Positions 45,839 through 56,203 of a DNA stretch of 64,000 nt are shown one piece after another; positions within the stretch are counted from its first letter, which is position 1; every line of letters begins with the position of its first letter. Made by a program: the position numbers and the translations under genes. The stretch is from Pycnococcus provasolii (Eukaryota; Chlorophyta; Pseudoscourfieldiophyceae; Pseudoscourfieldiales; Pycnococcaceae). Location of the stretch: assembly GCA_938743325.2 (NCBI GenBank), contig OW568885.1, positions 434,001 to 498,000 of the forward strand, in the 5' to 3' direction. Below the pieces are notes generated by a model. It saw only the letters and a list, made by a program, of their open reading frames with translations, ran no database searches and was not told the origin of the DNA.

Positions 45839-46483
45839 TCACCGAAGCACATTCGCAACCTTCCTATCAAACATCCGCCTGATGACGAATATTTGAAACG
45901 CGGTGACGGCGACGAGGAAGAACGCCTCCAGTAAGGCGGTCAACACGACGCGCAAGTCCGTGCTCTTCATCGTCATGAGGTGCACCTCGTCTCGGTTGCG
46001 GTAGTAGTGCGTTCGCTGCAAAACTTCCTCGAGCTGCTCTTTCAGCTGACTGATGACCTCGGACACCTCGTCGACGTGCTCGGCAAGTGCCTTTTCGTGC
46101 GTGATGACGTGCCCGACGTGTAGCTCCCAGAGCACCTCCTTGATGCCCGGGCTTAAGCTTCGCAGGCAGAACGTGAGTCTTCCTGGTTTCGTCGTGCGGA
46201 AGCTGAAGTCCGAGTCTTCCTTGTCATATATGGCATGCACGACGCTTCCTGACTCGTCAGTCACCTCGAGGTTGAAGGACGTCTTTCGGCCAACACGACT
46301 CCATATGTTCGATCCAGGCACACCGACGAACGAGCCTGTGACCGTGTCGCCTTCGAAGTCGACGCGCTTCGACATGCACTCCACGCTGTCGACGAAGAGC
46401 TTGATGGCCGAGGCGCGCTGGGGAACGATCAGGGCGAGCACGGCCACGAGCGGAACGAGCGACGGACGGCGACCGACGCGCAT
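45839..46483 (-). CDS. p24 (emp24/TMED) cargo receptor
   Basis: The ATG at 46483 starts a signal peptide (MRVGRRPSLVPLVAVLALIV ... RASA) and gives 214 residues, the family size. The upstream in-frame ATG at 46624 would bury the signal. The GOLD domain follows (IKLFVDSVECMSKRVDFEGD, GSVVHAIYDKEDSDFSFRT, GRLTFCLRS, with the paired Cys). Then come a heptad coiled coil (EHVDEVSEVISQLKEQLEEV), one C-terminal membrane helix and a short cytosolic tail (RRMFDRKVANVLR). p24 proteins cycle between ER and Golgi in COPI/COPII vesicles. The tail has an aromatic residue at the usual FF position but no clear terminal KK, so retrieval may rely on partners. Confidence 0.93.
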   Translation of the reverse strand: MRVGRRPSLVPLVAVLALIVPQRASAIKLFVDSVECMSKRVDFEGDTVTGSFVGVPGSNIWSRVGRKTSFNLEVTDESGSVVHAIYDKEDSDFSFRTTKPGRLTFCLRSLSPGIKEVLWELHVGHVITHEKALAEHVDEVSEVISQLKEQLEEVLQRTHYYRNRDEVHLMTMKSTDLRVVLTALLEAFFLVAVTAFQIFVIRRMFDRKVANVLR

Positions 46484-46890
46484 CTTCGCCTGCGCGCGGC
46501 CGTGGCGAGCGAGCGAGGGATGGAGGCGTTGGTAAGGGGCGGGGCGACCAGAGGCTGCCAGGTGGGAACAGGTCGACCTCCAACCCCCAATCGGAATCTT
46601 CAATCCCCGGATTTCTGTAACCATCCAGGTTTACCCAATCGGAACGGTCACAAAATCGAGTGGGTGGTCAGGGTATCTTAACATAACTAAGGAAAGGTTA
46701 TGTGTGTGAGCATCTTCAGAGCTACTGTTATCCATAGTAGCTTACCATGTAATACCGTAACGTACTTCTTATTTACAGCAGTGTATACATAGACTATATA
46801 TTGATAGACGTGACTTGAGAAAAAGAAAGAGTTACCAAAAGTATTACATACAAAAATGTTTTATTGCAAGCGCTCAATCCATCAAAAAAA

Positions 46891-49800
46891 TCATGGCTCG
46901 AAGAAGTGAAAGCGCACCTCGGGCGTGTTGGCCCACTCCGCGAAGTCGGACCAAGTCACGTGGAACGCGCCCTTGTTGCCGTCGGGGAAGCTGTGAGGCA
47001 GAGGACGGCCCATCTCGCCATCAAGCGCCTTCAGCACGGACGTGCGTACACCGCTGGGATATCTCTGCGTCTCGTTCTTAGGATCGTCCTCCAACGAAGA
47101 CGACGCCTTGCGACTTTTCGCCGTCCCCGTCACAATCAGGAGGCTCGAAGGAGGTTCGCCGGAGCAGCCAGTCTGCTGCACATCATCGCACGTCACGAAA
47201 CTGTCGCTGATCCACTGCAGCCAGCATGACAAGGCCACCGTGGCAGTCGGAGGCACAAGACCGTGCAGGTCAAGCTTCGCACATTCAACGCCCGCCGGAG
47301 GCTGCCGTTCGTCCCAAAGTGGGCGATCAGGCAAGTCCTTGCATTGATACGCACCCTGCTTAAGGCCAAGACGGAACACCGTGGCAGCTAAACCATCCTT
47401 GCCGCGCAGCCGCAGAGCTGCCACGACAGCATCGTACGTCAACGTGCCCGGCACAGCATCCTCGTTGAGGCGAGTTAAGACGTGCAGTAGCCGCTCCCAC
47501 CCATGCCACTTGTTGATATTCAACGGAGCGGCATCGCTGCTCTGCTCTACAGCAGTACCAGAAGACTGAGAGATCAAGCTTTCATCCGACAGTGCCCTTC
47601 TCGCCGGAGTGTCAATCGCATCGAAAAGTGAGCCTAGCAGTGATATGGAAGTGACGGCACGCTCACGCTGCAAACGATCGAAGAGTTCGATGGCATCCTC
47701 GTATCGTCCATTCGAAGCGTAGAGCGTCATGAGACGCTCACTTGCCTCTCGGCTCAAGCTTGCGCCACGTTGCCACGCCGCCGCGGCGAGAGTCGCCGCC
47801 TCGCCAGCGTGGTCAGCCTCGGCTGCGAGGGCAGCCTCACTCGCACTTTTGGGAAATGCGACTTCGCAGTGGCGCATTATGAGCATGGAGTACCATGCAC
47901 TTAATGCAGTTGCACCCGAAGACTGTGGCGGCGGCAATTGCGACGACAAGGATGACGATGACGTCGAAACTGCAACAGGCTGTGACGTGGATTGCGAAGA
48001 GGAGGAATCGCCGTGCGATGAGGTACCTTTCACGCTGTCGTTGCTGGCGCCAGATTCAACGTACGGCAGATTCGTCGGAATGTCCTCAGCTACCTCCGCA
48101 AAGCAAACTGGGTCGTACTCAGCCGCGGTGAACAGCTGGATATATGCATCACTGCTCAGATTCACTCCTGCACGCTCGGCCGATCGATACAGTGCTACGG
48201 CACCTCGCGCGTCGTGACAGCATGCAAATCCTCGAAACGAAGCCTCGAAGAATGCCGGCGCGGGCTCAATGCCAAATTTTTGCATCTCGTCAAATAGCCG
48301 CGATGTGGCCCGAATAATGCGCTGCGCATCTCGTCCCGCGGCGAACATTGTCTCCGCGGCGGCGGCATGCAGCTGTGCAAGGATGTGGTGCGTGATCGCA
48401 TCTGGAGTGCAGTCTCCACCCCGCTCGGACATGAGCGCGTAGTACCTCGCCGCCTCGTCGAGCGCAATAGACGCGACATCCGCGCCTAGCTGAGCGGGAT
48501 CATCGCCTTTCGCACCTGTGTCGCCCAGAACCGTCGAGATCGCGTTTGGCCGCGTCGCCGCAAGGCAGCCAGTGAGCAGCGTATTGAACGTGTCGACGCG
48601 TAGAACGTCCTTTGGAACAGCATCGAAAAACACACGCATGCGCCTCAGATCACCCGTCGCGCTGTGTCCGTAGAGGATTGCATTGTAGCTAACAACGTCT
48701 GGTCGTTCCGCGCCGGGAGCACCGCGCCATGCATCAAAATACCGCACGGCTTGGTCGAGATTGTCGTCTCGTACGCACGCGGAGAGGTACATGCTTCCCG
48801 CAGCCCTTGGCACCGCCGTGGCAACACGGCGAAGCGTGCGCACGTCTGCATCGGCGCCGTCGTCATCCACTTCGCCGGCGTGTCGGAAGAGAAGTCGACG
48901 CGCATCGGCGACGCGTCGTCCACGTGCGTGGAACTTCATCAGAGCCAAGAATATGTTCGGATGGTGCACATCCGCGCCAGATCCGAGCCACGCCTCGGCG
49001 GGCTCGAGTACCTCGGCAGCACTCGTTGGGTCATTCACGTCGCACGCCGCAAGCACCGTGGCGCACAAGTCCGCATCAGGTGCTGGCAGCGCGACGAAAT
49101 CTCCGTCGCCGTCTTCTGTAACGGCACGGCAGCACATCTGGTAAATGCGAAGAGCTTCCTCGGCGTGATCACCACCCCCTGCGGCGAGGCAAGCAACAAC
49201 GTTCCTGAGCAGGCGTTTCGGCACCTCGCGCGGCGTGTCGCCGTACACGTGACTAGCATACTGCATGTCACGCGCGCACGCCAGAGCGCGTGCAGCTGCT
49301 CTTGCTCTCGCGGTGTGTGTTTCGTGGCACACGAGCGGCGCCCTGAGCGACTCCGCGGCGGCGCGTGCCGCAATTCGGTCGCAGAGCCGCAGGTAAGGGG
49401 AAGGTTGCGCTTTCGACTTCTTCGTTCGCGTTCGGCCTAGGCTTTTCAGCGCCCGCTCCAGAAGCGTCGCCGCGCGTTCGAGCGACCCGTCTTCTGATGT
49501 TGCGTGAACCATTCCGAGCGCGCAGAGAATAAATGCGTCGGGTCGACAGTGTTTTCTGAGTCTCCTCCACGCCGCTTCGGCGGTGGCGACGTCGCCCCGC
49601 TTCCCAGCCGCGACGATGGTGGACGTGGCCGCCGCCAGCGGTGTCTTTTTGGCGCGGATGACGAGCTGCTGCGACGAAGATGATGGTGGGGGTGAAGATG
49701 ACTCATTGGCACTAATCTTCGAGGAATCACGAGAGGATGATTTCGAGGAATCACGAGACGACGACGACGATGACGACGACGCTGCTGCTGCACTGATATT

Positions 49801-50064
49801 ATTCACCGAAAGCCCATTATTGAAACGACCACCAAGATGACAAGAAGGAGCACGAGAAGGAGCTGAAAAACGAAGAACTCTCCAGGTACTCCTCCTAAAG
49901 TTCAAGGAAGGACGAACCGAAACCGAACCAACCGAATGTAAGTTTAAAGGAGGACCCGAAGCACACGAAGCAGGACGAACCACCACACTTCGACTAATAT
50001 GATGAAGATGAGGCAGAGTCATACGACGACGGTTCAAGTGCGCCGAGCAGCTACTCGACGACAT
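46891..50064 (-). CDS. Chloroplast PPR-SMR protein (GUN1-like architecture)
   Basis: The ATG at 50064 gives 1057 residues. The first 75 are Ser/Arg/His-rich with few acids, a likely chloroplast transit peptide. A poly-Ser stretch precedes degenerate pentatricopeptide repeats through about residue 900, the best of them PDVVSYNAILYGHSATGDLRRMRVFFDAV and VDTFNTLLTGCLAA. An SMR domain ends the protein: CAKLDLHGLVPPTATVALSCWL, SLLIVTGTAKSRK and the C-terminal VTWSDFAEWANTPEVRFHF. PPR-SMR proteins bind organelle transcripts or act in plastid signalling (GUN1, SVR7, EMB2217); which one this matches is not decidable by eye. The LDLHGL motif of SMR is intact. Confidence 0.88.
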   Translation of the reverse strand: MSSSSCSAHLNRRRMTLPHLHHISRSVVVRPASCASGPPLNLHSVGSVSVRPSLNFRRSTWRVLRFSAPSRAPSCHLGGRFNNGLSVNNISAAAASSSSSSSSRDSSKSSSRDSSKISANESSSPPPSSSSQQLVIRAKKTPLAAATSTIVAAGKRGDVATAEAAWRRLRKHCRPDAFILCALGMVHATSEDGSLERAATLLERALKSLGRTRTKKSKAQPSPYLRLCDRIAARAAAESLRAPLVCHETHTARARAAARALACARDMQYASHVYGDTPREVPKRLLRNVVACLAAGGGDHAEEALRIYQMCCRAVTEDGDGDFVALPAPDADLCATVLAACDVNDPTSAAEVLEPAEAWLGSGADVHHPNIFLALMKFHARGRRVADARRLLFRHAGEVDDDGADADVRTLRRVATAVPRAAGSMYLSACVRDDNLDQAVRYFDAWRGAPGAERPDVVSYNAILYGHSATGDLRRMRVFFDAVPKDVLRVDTFNTLLTGCLAATRPNAISTVLGDTGAKGDDPAQLGADVASIALDEAARYYALMSERGGDCTPDAITHHILAQLHAAAAETMFAAGRDAQRIIRATSRLFDEMQKFGIEPAPAFFEASFRGFACCHDARGAVALYRSAERAGVNLSSDAYIQLFTAAEYDPVCFAEVAEDIPTNLPYVESGASNDSVKGTSSHGDSSSSQSTSQPVAVSTSSSSLSSQLPPPQSSGATALSAWYSMLIMRHCEVAFPKSASEAALAAEADHAGEAATLAAAAWQRGASLSREASERLMTLYASNGRYEDAIELFDRLQRERAVTSISLLGSLFDAIDTPARRALSDESLISQSSGTAVEQSSDAAPLNINKWHGWERLLHVLTRLNEDAVPGTLTYDAVVAALRLRGKDGLAATVFRLGLKQGAYQCKDLPDRPLWDERQPPAGVECAKLDLHGLVPPTATVALSCWLQWISDSFVTCDDVQQTGCSGEPPSSLLIVTGTAKSRKASSSLEDDPKNETQRYPSGVRTSVLKALDGEMGRPLPHSFPDGNKGAFHVTWSDFAEWANTPEVRFHFFEP

Positions 50065-50072
50065 ATGTTTCT

Positions 50073-50501
50073 CTAGATAGATAAAGGTCCTTTACCCGTA
50101 TCTGCTTTTTTGGTTTGGATAAGGAATGATTCCCGGAAGGAAGCGCTTTTGGCTTTTGGCTTTTTCGGGGGGACGGCCCACCCAGGCCCGAGGCGGGGCC
50201 GGGCACTCGGAGTCCTCCTCCACCCTCCGGAGTCCGGCCGGGGACGGCCCGGCGCGGGGCGGGGCCTTGATAGCACCGCCTGCGACGCCGCCCACTCCAT
50301 CCACCATGTGGCTGCCGGCGTCACTGGCGCTATCAACGCCTCCCCTGCGATCAAGACGTCCGCTGGCGCCATTGAGTGCGCCTTCTGCTGCGCACTCCAC
50401 TTCGTAATCTTCGCCGCTGCTTCAGCCTTGCGTTCATTGCCCGTGAGCTGGTTCTGCAGCTCCGCTTTCCCACTCATGTTGTCCTCTTTAAACCCCGACA
50501 T
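50073..50501 (-). CDS. Hypothetical small protein upstream of the PPR-SMR gene
   Basis: An ATG frame of 142 residues ends 8 bases before the PPR-SMR start on the same strand. The first 70 residues (GKAELQNQLTGNERKAEAAAK) look soluble and helical, while the rest is Pro/Arg/Gly-rich and reflects a GC-rich stretch. No family was recognised. It could be a small gene, an upstream leader frame, or chance in GC-rich DNA. Confidence 0.25.
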   Translation of the reverse strand: MSGFKEDNMSGKAELQNQLTGNERKAEAAAKITKWSAQQKAHSMAPADVLIAGEALIAPVTPAATWWMEWAASQAVLSRPRPAPGRPRPDSGGWRRTPSARPRLGPGWAVPPKKPKAKSASFRESFLIQTKKADTGKGPLSI

Positions 50502-51400
50502 AAGTCTTGATTAGCATGACCCCATTTATCCAGAAACAATTTCAACACGAATTCAAACGCGCTCTCGTGCGGATACGGAATAAGATGCATCAAGTTTTTT
50601 AGATCAAAAAAGCATGCTTCCACAAGTTGTTTAGCAGTGAATTTCTTCTCAATCTTATTCACGCAGCTCTTGTTCACCAGTGCCGCGCCGCGCTCTTCTC
50701 CGGCTCTCCGGGCGATTTGCGTTCATTGTACAGAAAAGAGGATCCACGTGTCTGACAGCTCCAGTGAACTGCGTGCATCCCTCCATATTCGATTTTGATT
50801 TATCTTTCAAGATGAAGAAAATTGGGCCTTTGTCATGTGCAGAAGTAAGAGATATCTAGCTTTGACCAGTTCGCGCACGAAGAATAATTTGATGCGGATG
50901 TGCTTCATCTGTGAAGTATGAAGAGGCGTAGTCAGAAAATTCCGAGGTGTAGTGCTATCGGTAAGCGCTTGAGCAACTGGCCGCTTGCCGTGATGCCGTC
51001 CATTTGTTCAAATAATTGAATCCAATACATCAGATTTGCGCAACCAGATGCGCACGCCACGGTCTCGGACGACGTTCTCCTTGGAGGCGCGCCAAGAGAT
51101 CTGGCCCCATCTAAGCCCATCTGCCCCATCATCGAATAATATCGTGCGTACCTTTCGACGAAGACGCCATTGAGAATCCGGACACGAACAAACTTACGAT
51201 TCAACGACAGATCCCGAGACGAGGAGCATCCCCAAAGTATTTTGGCACGCGCGAGAGAAAGAAAGCGGCCGGCCAACGACTGGAGAAGGCGAGGACTGAT
51301 CTCGAGAACGGAAGGTTGCCCCTGAGTAAAGTTTACAGTAATGTATGACGCTCGATGCCTTCCTTGCCTTGCTCTCTGCGTCATGGTAAAAACTAAAAAG
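50502..51400 (-). mobile_element. Decayed Ty1/Copia-type fragment
   Basis: Short minus-strand stretches around 50840-51030 recall the RNase H end of a Copia-type pol (an HIRIKLFFVREL-like segment). The region is AT-richer than the flanks and has no continuous frame or clear terminal repeats. It is broken, with several breaks, and looks older than the element beside UBL5. Exact limits are not visible. Confidence 0.4.
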
Positions 51401-51499
51401 TTCGACGTGACCAATCATGGATCAGAACTCAGAGAGGGAGGGAGGAGAGGAATTGATTTTCGTCCCTCCATTTTATTTTCCCATCAATTTCTTCATCCA

Positions 51500-54400
51500 A
51501 TGGCGCGCCTCGTCCCGCCGCCGCCACCGCCGCCTCTGCCTCCCCCGGTCTCGCCTCCCCCGCCACAGGGGTTGGGTCCCCCTGTTGGCGCGAATCAGGA
51601 CGGCGCAGAGACAATAGCGGCCTTAAGGGTTCGGGACAAGGGGGGCCGTGAGGTTGCGACTGGAGTGGCGAAGGTTGCGCGGCCTCTCAAGGTGATGACG
51701 CAACAGACGACGAACGCCTCGGGAAGAAAAAGAAAAGCGGCAGACTCTGGTGGCCCGGCGGTGGACAACGGGGACAACGCTTGGCAGGAAGCTGATGCGG
51801 ACACGCACGAAGATGATGACGCGCAAGACGGGCACACCCAACCCCAAACCGCGGCGGCAGTACGATGGGCAGGCAAGCCGGTGACAGCCTCCTTCAGGCA
51901 TCTGCCTGATGATACGCAGCGTGCGCTGGGCGTCAAGAGTACGTCGCCGTCTCTGACAGAAGCGACAGTGACAGAAGCGGCAGAAGCGCTGAGAATGGCA
52001 GCGTCGACCATACCTGTTCGAGAAGAGGAGAGCGGCATGGCCGGTAAGACACAACCACAGTCGCCGCCGGCAAAGCGACGCCTAAGAACGTCGTCAAAAA
52101 TCGCTTTCGTCTTGAAAGAAGATGACGTCGTTGAGCCACGCTCAGCGCCGCCGTCCCCTCCTTTACCTGCGCTACCACCGCCACAAACGCCACCTGTGCT
52201 ATCCTCGCAGGACGAACCCGCGCCTGGCGGACAGAGCTCGCCAAGCGACAGTGCGCGCCTGCAAGACGAAGTGGCGCACAATCATTCTTCGCAGAAGCCG
52301 TCGTTACCTGTTACAAAGGGAATCCCAGGGCGGCGGAGATCCAAGCGGGAGCTTGCTCCGGAGACAGAGCCAAAGCTGCACGAGAGACACTCAACAAGGT
52401 CATCTACAAAACTAGCAGCGAGTCGTGCTAGCACATCCGTCGCCCCTGCCGCAGCCGCTGTCGCTAGTGAAGGACCACGGCCGCGCGACGTGGCTCAGGG
52501 AGGCATCTCCAAAAGGCCCAGAACACGCGTGAATGGCAAATTTGCACCTACCGTGCACGTGCCGAGCGAACGTGCGATGGCGCAGGCGCCAAGTGCCAAG
52601 TGTGCAAAGCTGTGCGAGCAAATCAGGGCGAACGCCGTGGGACCTGTGCTCAGCCTTCGATCGGTGATTGACTCAAACGCATCCGCCGCTGACATACGTG
52701 CGATTCTCGTGGCACTCTTGGAGAATGACACGGTGCGGCTTTTCTCTCCAGGACAGCAGGCGACTCTCTTCACGAACATCGAGCTTCTCCAACTTCTGCT
52801 GCAGGTGCTTAGGCGACAAACCATTTTCGGAATCGAGCTCGGTGAGAACCGCTTCAAGCCAAAGTGCCTCGAGGCTTTCATTGTAGGCCTCGAAGGTGAC
52901 CAGGATGAGTCAGAAGACCCCTTACGGCACGACGTAGAATTTCAGAACTTCATCTCCAACAGCGAGATGCTCCGCGGCGGGTCTGGCACGGCAGCCACGG
53001 CGGCACGATGGATTCGAGGTGGTCCCTCTGCCATTCATGTTGCAGCAGCTGCCAGTGACAAAGCAGACGGAACAACGGGCGACATCGAAACATCAAAACA
53101 TGCCACGCAAAACTGGCAACCTGTTTCTACGACCCGTCCGCCAAGGCGACATGCGGCCGCCACAGCTATGAAGCACAAGGCTGCGCATTGCCCTGCCACC
53201 GCCGTCGCATTCACTTTCGTTGACGATAAAATGGGCGTCTCAGAGGCTGCAATTCGGCGCATTAAGGATGCGACACATCGGCGCCGCATCTACGACAAGG
53301 CGCGCGCAGTCTATGCCGCATACCGCTATAATGCTGTTTTGGCTGCACAAGGCAGCACGGTTTGCGACGCAATGCGCGCCGCGAATGAGCATCTAAAGAC
53401 GAATAGCTGGCTACACTACAGCAACCATCACTGGATTCTCTCGAACGAAAACATCACGCGTTGCTTCTGGCGCCCATACCAGGAGCGTGCCTTCTGGATG
53501 CTTGCGGGTTACGACGTGCCGTTTATTTCCACGTCTACCGCGGGCAAGGAGCCGAGGGCTCGTCAAAAGTGGGTCAATCCGATTGTGCAGAAGCTGGGAG
53601 AGTGTTACAAACGCTGCAACTTGAGCTCGCACGAAACGTGCATTGCATTTTCCGAGCGGCAGCGTATGCAGTCCACTCTTTACCTGCAACGCCAAGGCGA
53701 TGGAGAGACTTCTCGTGGTGCTGATATCAATGTCGAATTGTCTGCTCGGATTCGGGCAATCGACGAGGCTCATATCAAGCGCCTCGAGAAGTTTACAGCA
53801 GTGCAGTTGCCCCGGTGGATGGCATCCCTGAACCTTCTTGATAATGTGCAGAGCAACGCCGCAAAGGGTAAAGCTGCCAATGCGTCGGCAAAAGCGGCTG
53901 CGGCAGCGGCAGCGGCAAGTGAAGCCGCGGCCGAGGTGATGAATTTGGATACGGTCTCGTATCATGCGCGCATTTCGCCCTCGGAATTTGCAGCCGCAGT
54001 GGAGCGCGTGTTGGGCCCCGCCGGAAATGGCGACCCCGAAGATTACCAGATGAATGAGCACGAGGCATCTTTGGTGACAACACGACTGCGATACTTGCAT
54101 TCCATCACGAGGCTACTCGATGGTGGAATGTCCACACTCATTGATCAAGCCAAGAATAGCATTACCCTCGGAGCGTCGACTTCGAAAGACGCCAGCATGA
54201 GTGTGGCACGCGCGATTGATTACCTCGAAGAGTTCTTTTACCAGTGGATTCACAACCACATCAAGGATATTCACGTCTTCGTGTGGGATAGCCCTGAAGA
54301 AGCTGGATGGTATCCCACGAACGTAAGTCGCATTCTCGAGTTGCAGCAGAATCTTCTTGGAGATCGCCGCGTCGCTGCGGCTGAGGTGGCGTCAAAGGCG

Positions 54401-54865
54401 GTATGCAATCGCCAATTCGAGCGTGCACGTGAGCCTCGTGCGGCAGATACAGCGCTACCCACATGTTTGGGTGTTGGCCGCGTCACGTACTGTCCAATCC
54501 GCGACGTGAGCCGATGGGCGGACCAAGAGGCGCGCGCAAAGCATCTGCCTGAAAGCTGCGCTTGCATTCGTACTCATCTCAGGAGCAGTATTGTGAAGAA
54601 CTGCTCGATTGCTGAAGCAATGAAGCGTCGCGTGGGCGAATCTCGATGCTTCGCGGTTACGACCGTGCCTTTGCCTTCGTATCCAGATGATTTGCGTGAA
54701 GCCTGCACCATGCCGTGGCCTCAAAGTCATCCCGATCTTAAGAACGTAGCGACGAAAGAGGGTGCGCCGTCAAGCTCGACGGCGCCCAAGACTGTTCTGT
54801 ACACACTCCAGGAAGTTGTGTGCAATATGGTGGTCAATCCTGTTTTGTTGCCTGGCAGCCAGTGA
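51500..54865 (+). CDS. Large unknown protein, 1121 aa
   Basis: The ATG at 51500 (MARLVPPPPPPPL) is chosen; in-frame ATGs at 51341 and 51383 would add up to 53 residues that overlap the decayed element and look non-coding. Residues 1-360 are disordered, Pro/Ser/Arg/Thr-rich with basic clusters (GRRRSKRELAPE, KRPRTR) that could be nuclear signals. From about 370 there is a long mostly helical region without a family I recognise. Features in order are KCAKLCEQIRANAVGP, a hydrophobic segment LLQLLLQVLRRQTIFGIELG, SNHHWILSNENITRCFWRPYQERAFWML, a poly-Ala spacer, and a Cys-containing end (YCPIRDVSRWADQEARAK, SCACIRTHL). Uniform composition and length support a real gene. A chromatin or viral-derived origin cannot be judged. 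Confidence 0.7.
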   Translation: MARLVPPPPPPPLPPPVSPPPPQGLGPPVGANQDGAETIAALRVRDKGGREVATGVAKVARPLKVMTQQTTNASGRKRKAADSGGPAVDNGDNAWQEADADTHEDDDAQDGHTQPQTAAAVRWAGKPVTASFRHLPDDTQRALGVKSTSPSLTEATVTEAAEALRMAASTIPVREEESGMAGKTQPQSPPAKRRLRTSSKIAFVLKEDDVVEPRSAPPSPPLPALPPPQTPPVLSSQDEPAPGGQSSPSDSARLQDEVAHNHSSQKPSLPVTKGIPGRRRSKRELAPETEPKLHERHSTRSSTKLAASRASTSVAPAAAAVASEGPRPRDVAQGGISKRPRTRVNGKFAPTVHVPSERAMAQAPSAKCAKLCEQIRANAVGPVLSLRSVIDSNASAADIRAILVALLENDTVRLFSPGQQATLFTNIELLQLLLQVLRRQTIFGIELGENRFKPKCLEAFIVGLEGDQDESEDPLRHDVEFQNFISNSEMLRGGSGTAATAARWIRGGPSAIHVAAAASDKADGTTGDIETSKHATQNWQPVSTTRPPRRHAAATAMKHKAAHCPATAVAFTFVDDKMGVSEAAIRRIKDATHRRRIYDKARAVYAAYRYNAVLAAQGSTVCDAMRAANEHLKTNSWLHYSNHHWILSNENITRCFWRPYQERAFWMLAGYDVPFISTSTAGKEPRARQKWVNPIVQKLGECYKRCNLSSHETCIAFSERQRMQSTLYLQRQGDGETSRGADINVELSARIRAIDEAHIKRLEKFTAVQLPRWMASLNLLDNVQSNAAKGKAANASAKAAAAAAAASEAAAEVMNLDTVSYHARISPSEFAAAVERVLGPAGNGDPEDYQMNEHEASLVTTRLRYLHSITRLLDGGMSTLIDQAKNSITLGASTSKDASMSVARAIDYLEEFFYQWIHNHIKDIHVFVWDSPEEAGWYPTNVSRILELQQNLLGDRRVAAAEVASKAVCNRQFERAREPRAADTALPTCLGVGRVTYCPIRDVSRWADQEARAKHLPESCACIRTHLRSSIVKNCSIAEAMKRRVGESRCFAVTTVPLPSYPDDLREACTMPWPQSHPDLKNVATKEGAPSSSTAPKTVLYTLQEVVCNMVVNPVLLPGSQ

Positions 54866-55002
54866 ATAATAGTTGCATGAATGATAGCGCCGCCGATAGG
54901 ATGGCATTTTCGTTGTTTAATTTGATGTAATCCCGAGTTTCTCTAAACCCCCAAACCAACCCTGTGAGCCAGTCGCACGCAAACAGCGCGCGGGCACAAA
55001 TC

Positions 55003-55063
55003 ATGGCCGACAACGAGTTTCGTGCGCTGCTCGATGAGCTCGGCCACTTGCGTCACGCACACT

Positions 55064-55100
<37 letters not shown>

Positions 55101-56120
55101 ACAACGCGGAGGAGAAGGTGTGACGCGACGTCAGTACGAACTTCAGCCGGCATTTTTGAGTCGGTTTCTGAGGTGCACGAAGGGAGACGTCAACAAAGCT
55201 GCGAGGCTGATTGACTCGTACTGGCGAGTGCGCGATGCTAACGGCCTACCTGGCATAAAAAGCTCGACGACAGATGCACAGGGTAAGTCTACCGGCACTA
55301 GCCACCAAAACACATATAAAAATACAATCACTAACAACCTAACACACTAAATAAAACAGTTGTTGAAATCATTCGTCAGCGTGCGATTCGCCTTCCAGTG
55401 ATGAGGCGAGCGTCGTCGTCATCGTCATCCACCAATCGTCGTCGTGCGTATAGTGGAAACAAACAAGATCTTCGCAATGCACTTTACACACTTTTTGATG
55501 TGGAATCGACTACATCTTCTGCCGTCGACGCGCGTACGATTGCGCGGATGTTTGGCAGGAACAATTGTGGCACTTCTTCCTCCTCCCCCAACACCGTGGC
55601 TGACAGCGATGAAGATCTCAACGAAAACGCTGACGTTGTGCCCCTGCGTGATTCCGAAGGTAGACGCGTGATTTTTGCTCAGCCAGCATTGCTCAATTCC
55701 GGGAACCACGACACTTCTGCGCTGATCAACGCGTTTCACGTCATCATGGACTTTGTTTTGGAGGAAGATGATGATGACGACGACGACGGTGACGACGACG
55801 ACGAATCTGACAACTTCGAGTGGTGTTCACAGAAAAATAATCACACCATCGCCGCAAATCACCTCACGCAGAAGAATGGCGTCGTCATCATCTCAGATCA
55901 GTCGCACCCGCCGATGACGATTAAGATGTACGTCAACGCTCGTCCGAGCATGGTTGCGATACTGCGATCTATCTCAGGCGCCATGCCGGTTCGGGTGCGG
56001 CAACTTGTGATTGTCAACGCACCCGCTGCCTTTCGCGTGGCATGGAAGATCTTGTGCAGTCTTCCTGGGCCGGTAATATCGCCGAAGCTCAAGGAGAGGT
56101 TGATGATGGTTGTAACCTAA
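55003..56120 (+). CDS. Sec14-like (CRAL-TRIO) lipid-transfer protein, two exons
   Basis: The coding region joins 55003-55282 and 55360-56120 across one intron, giving 346 residues in a single frame. Exon 1 carries a poly-Gln stretch and the CRAL-TRIO N-terminal helix module (FLSRFLRCTKGDVNKAARLIDSYWRVRD). Exon 2 has a Ser-rich and acidic linker and then the lipid-binding lobe (GVVIISDQSHPP, RVRQLVIVNAPAAFRVAWKILC, ISPKLKERLMMV). These proteins move phosphatidylinositol or other lipids between membranes. The lobe ends soon after the KLKER helix, so the last strands of the usual fold are missing or short. The long acidic insert (EEDDDDDDDGDDDDESD) in the lobe is unusual. The start ATG at 55003 follows an in-frame GTG that is ignored. 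Confidence 0.82.
55283..55359 (+). other. Spliceosomal intron, 77 nt
   Basis: Donor GTAAGT at 55283 and acceptor AACAG ending at 55359. CTAAC-type branch-point candidates lie at 55331-55341 (ACTAAC, CCTAAC). Removal joins the two exons in frame. The intron is AT-rich against a GC-richer exon. It is the only clear intron in the window. Confidence 0.9.
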
Positions 56121-56203
56121 GTTGTTAAATCGAAGGAAGACGAGGAAAAAATCGCTCGTATTATTTCTTGTTACTAGCCGTTCAAACGAAAAGGTTTTTT
56201 ACT

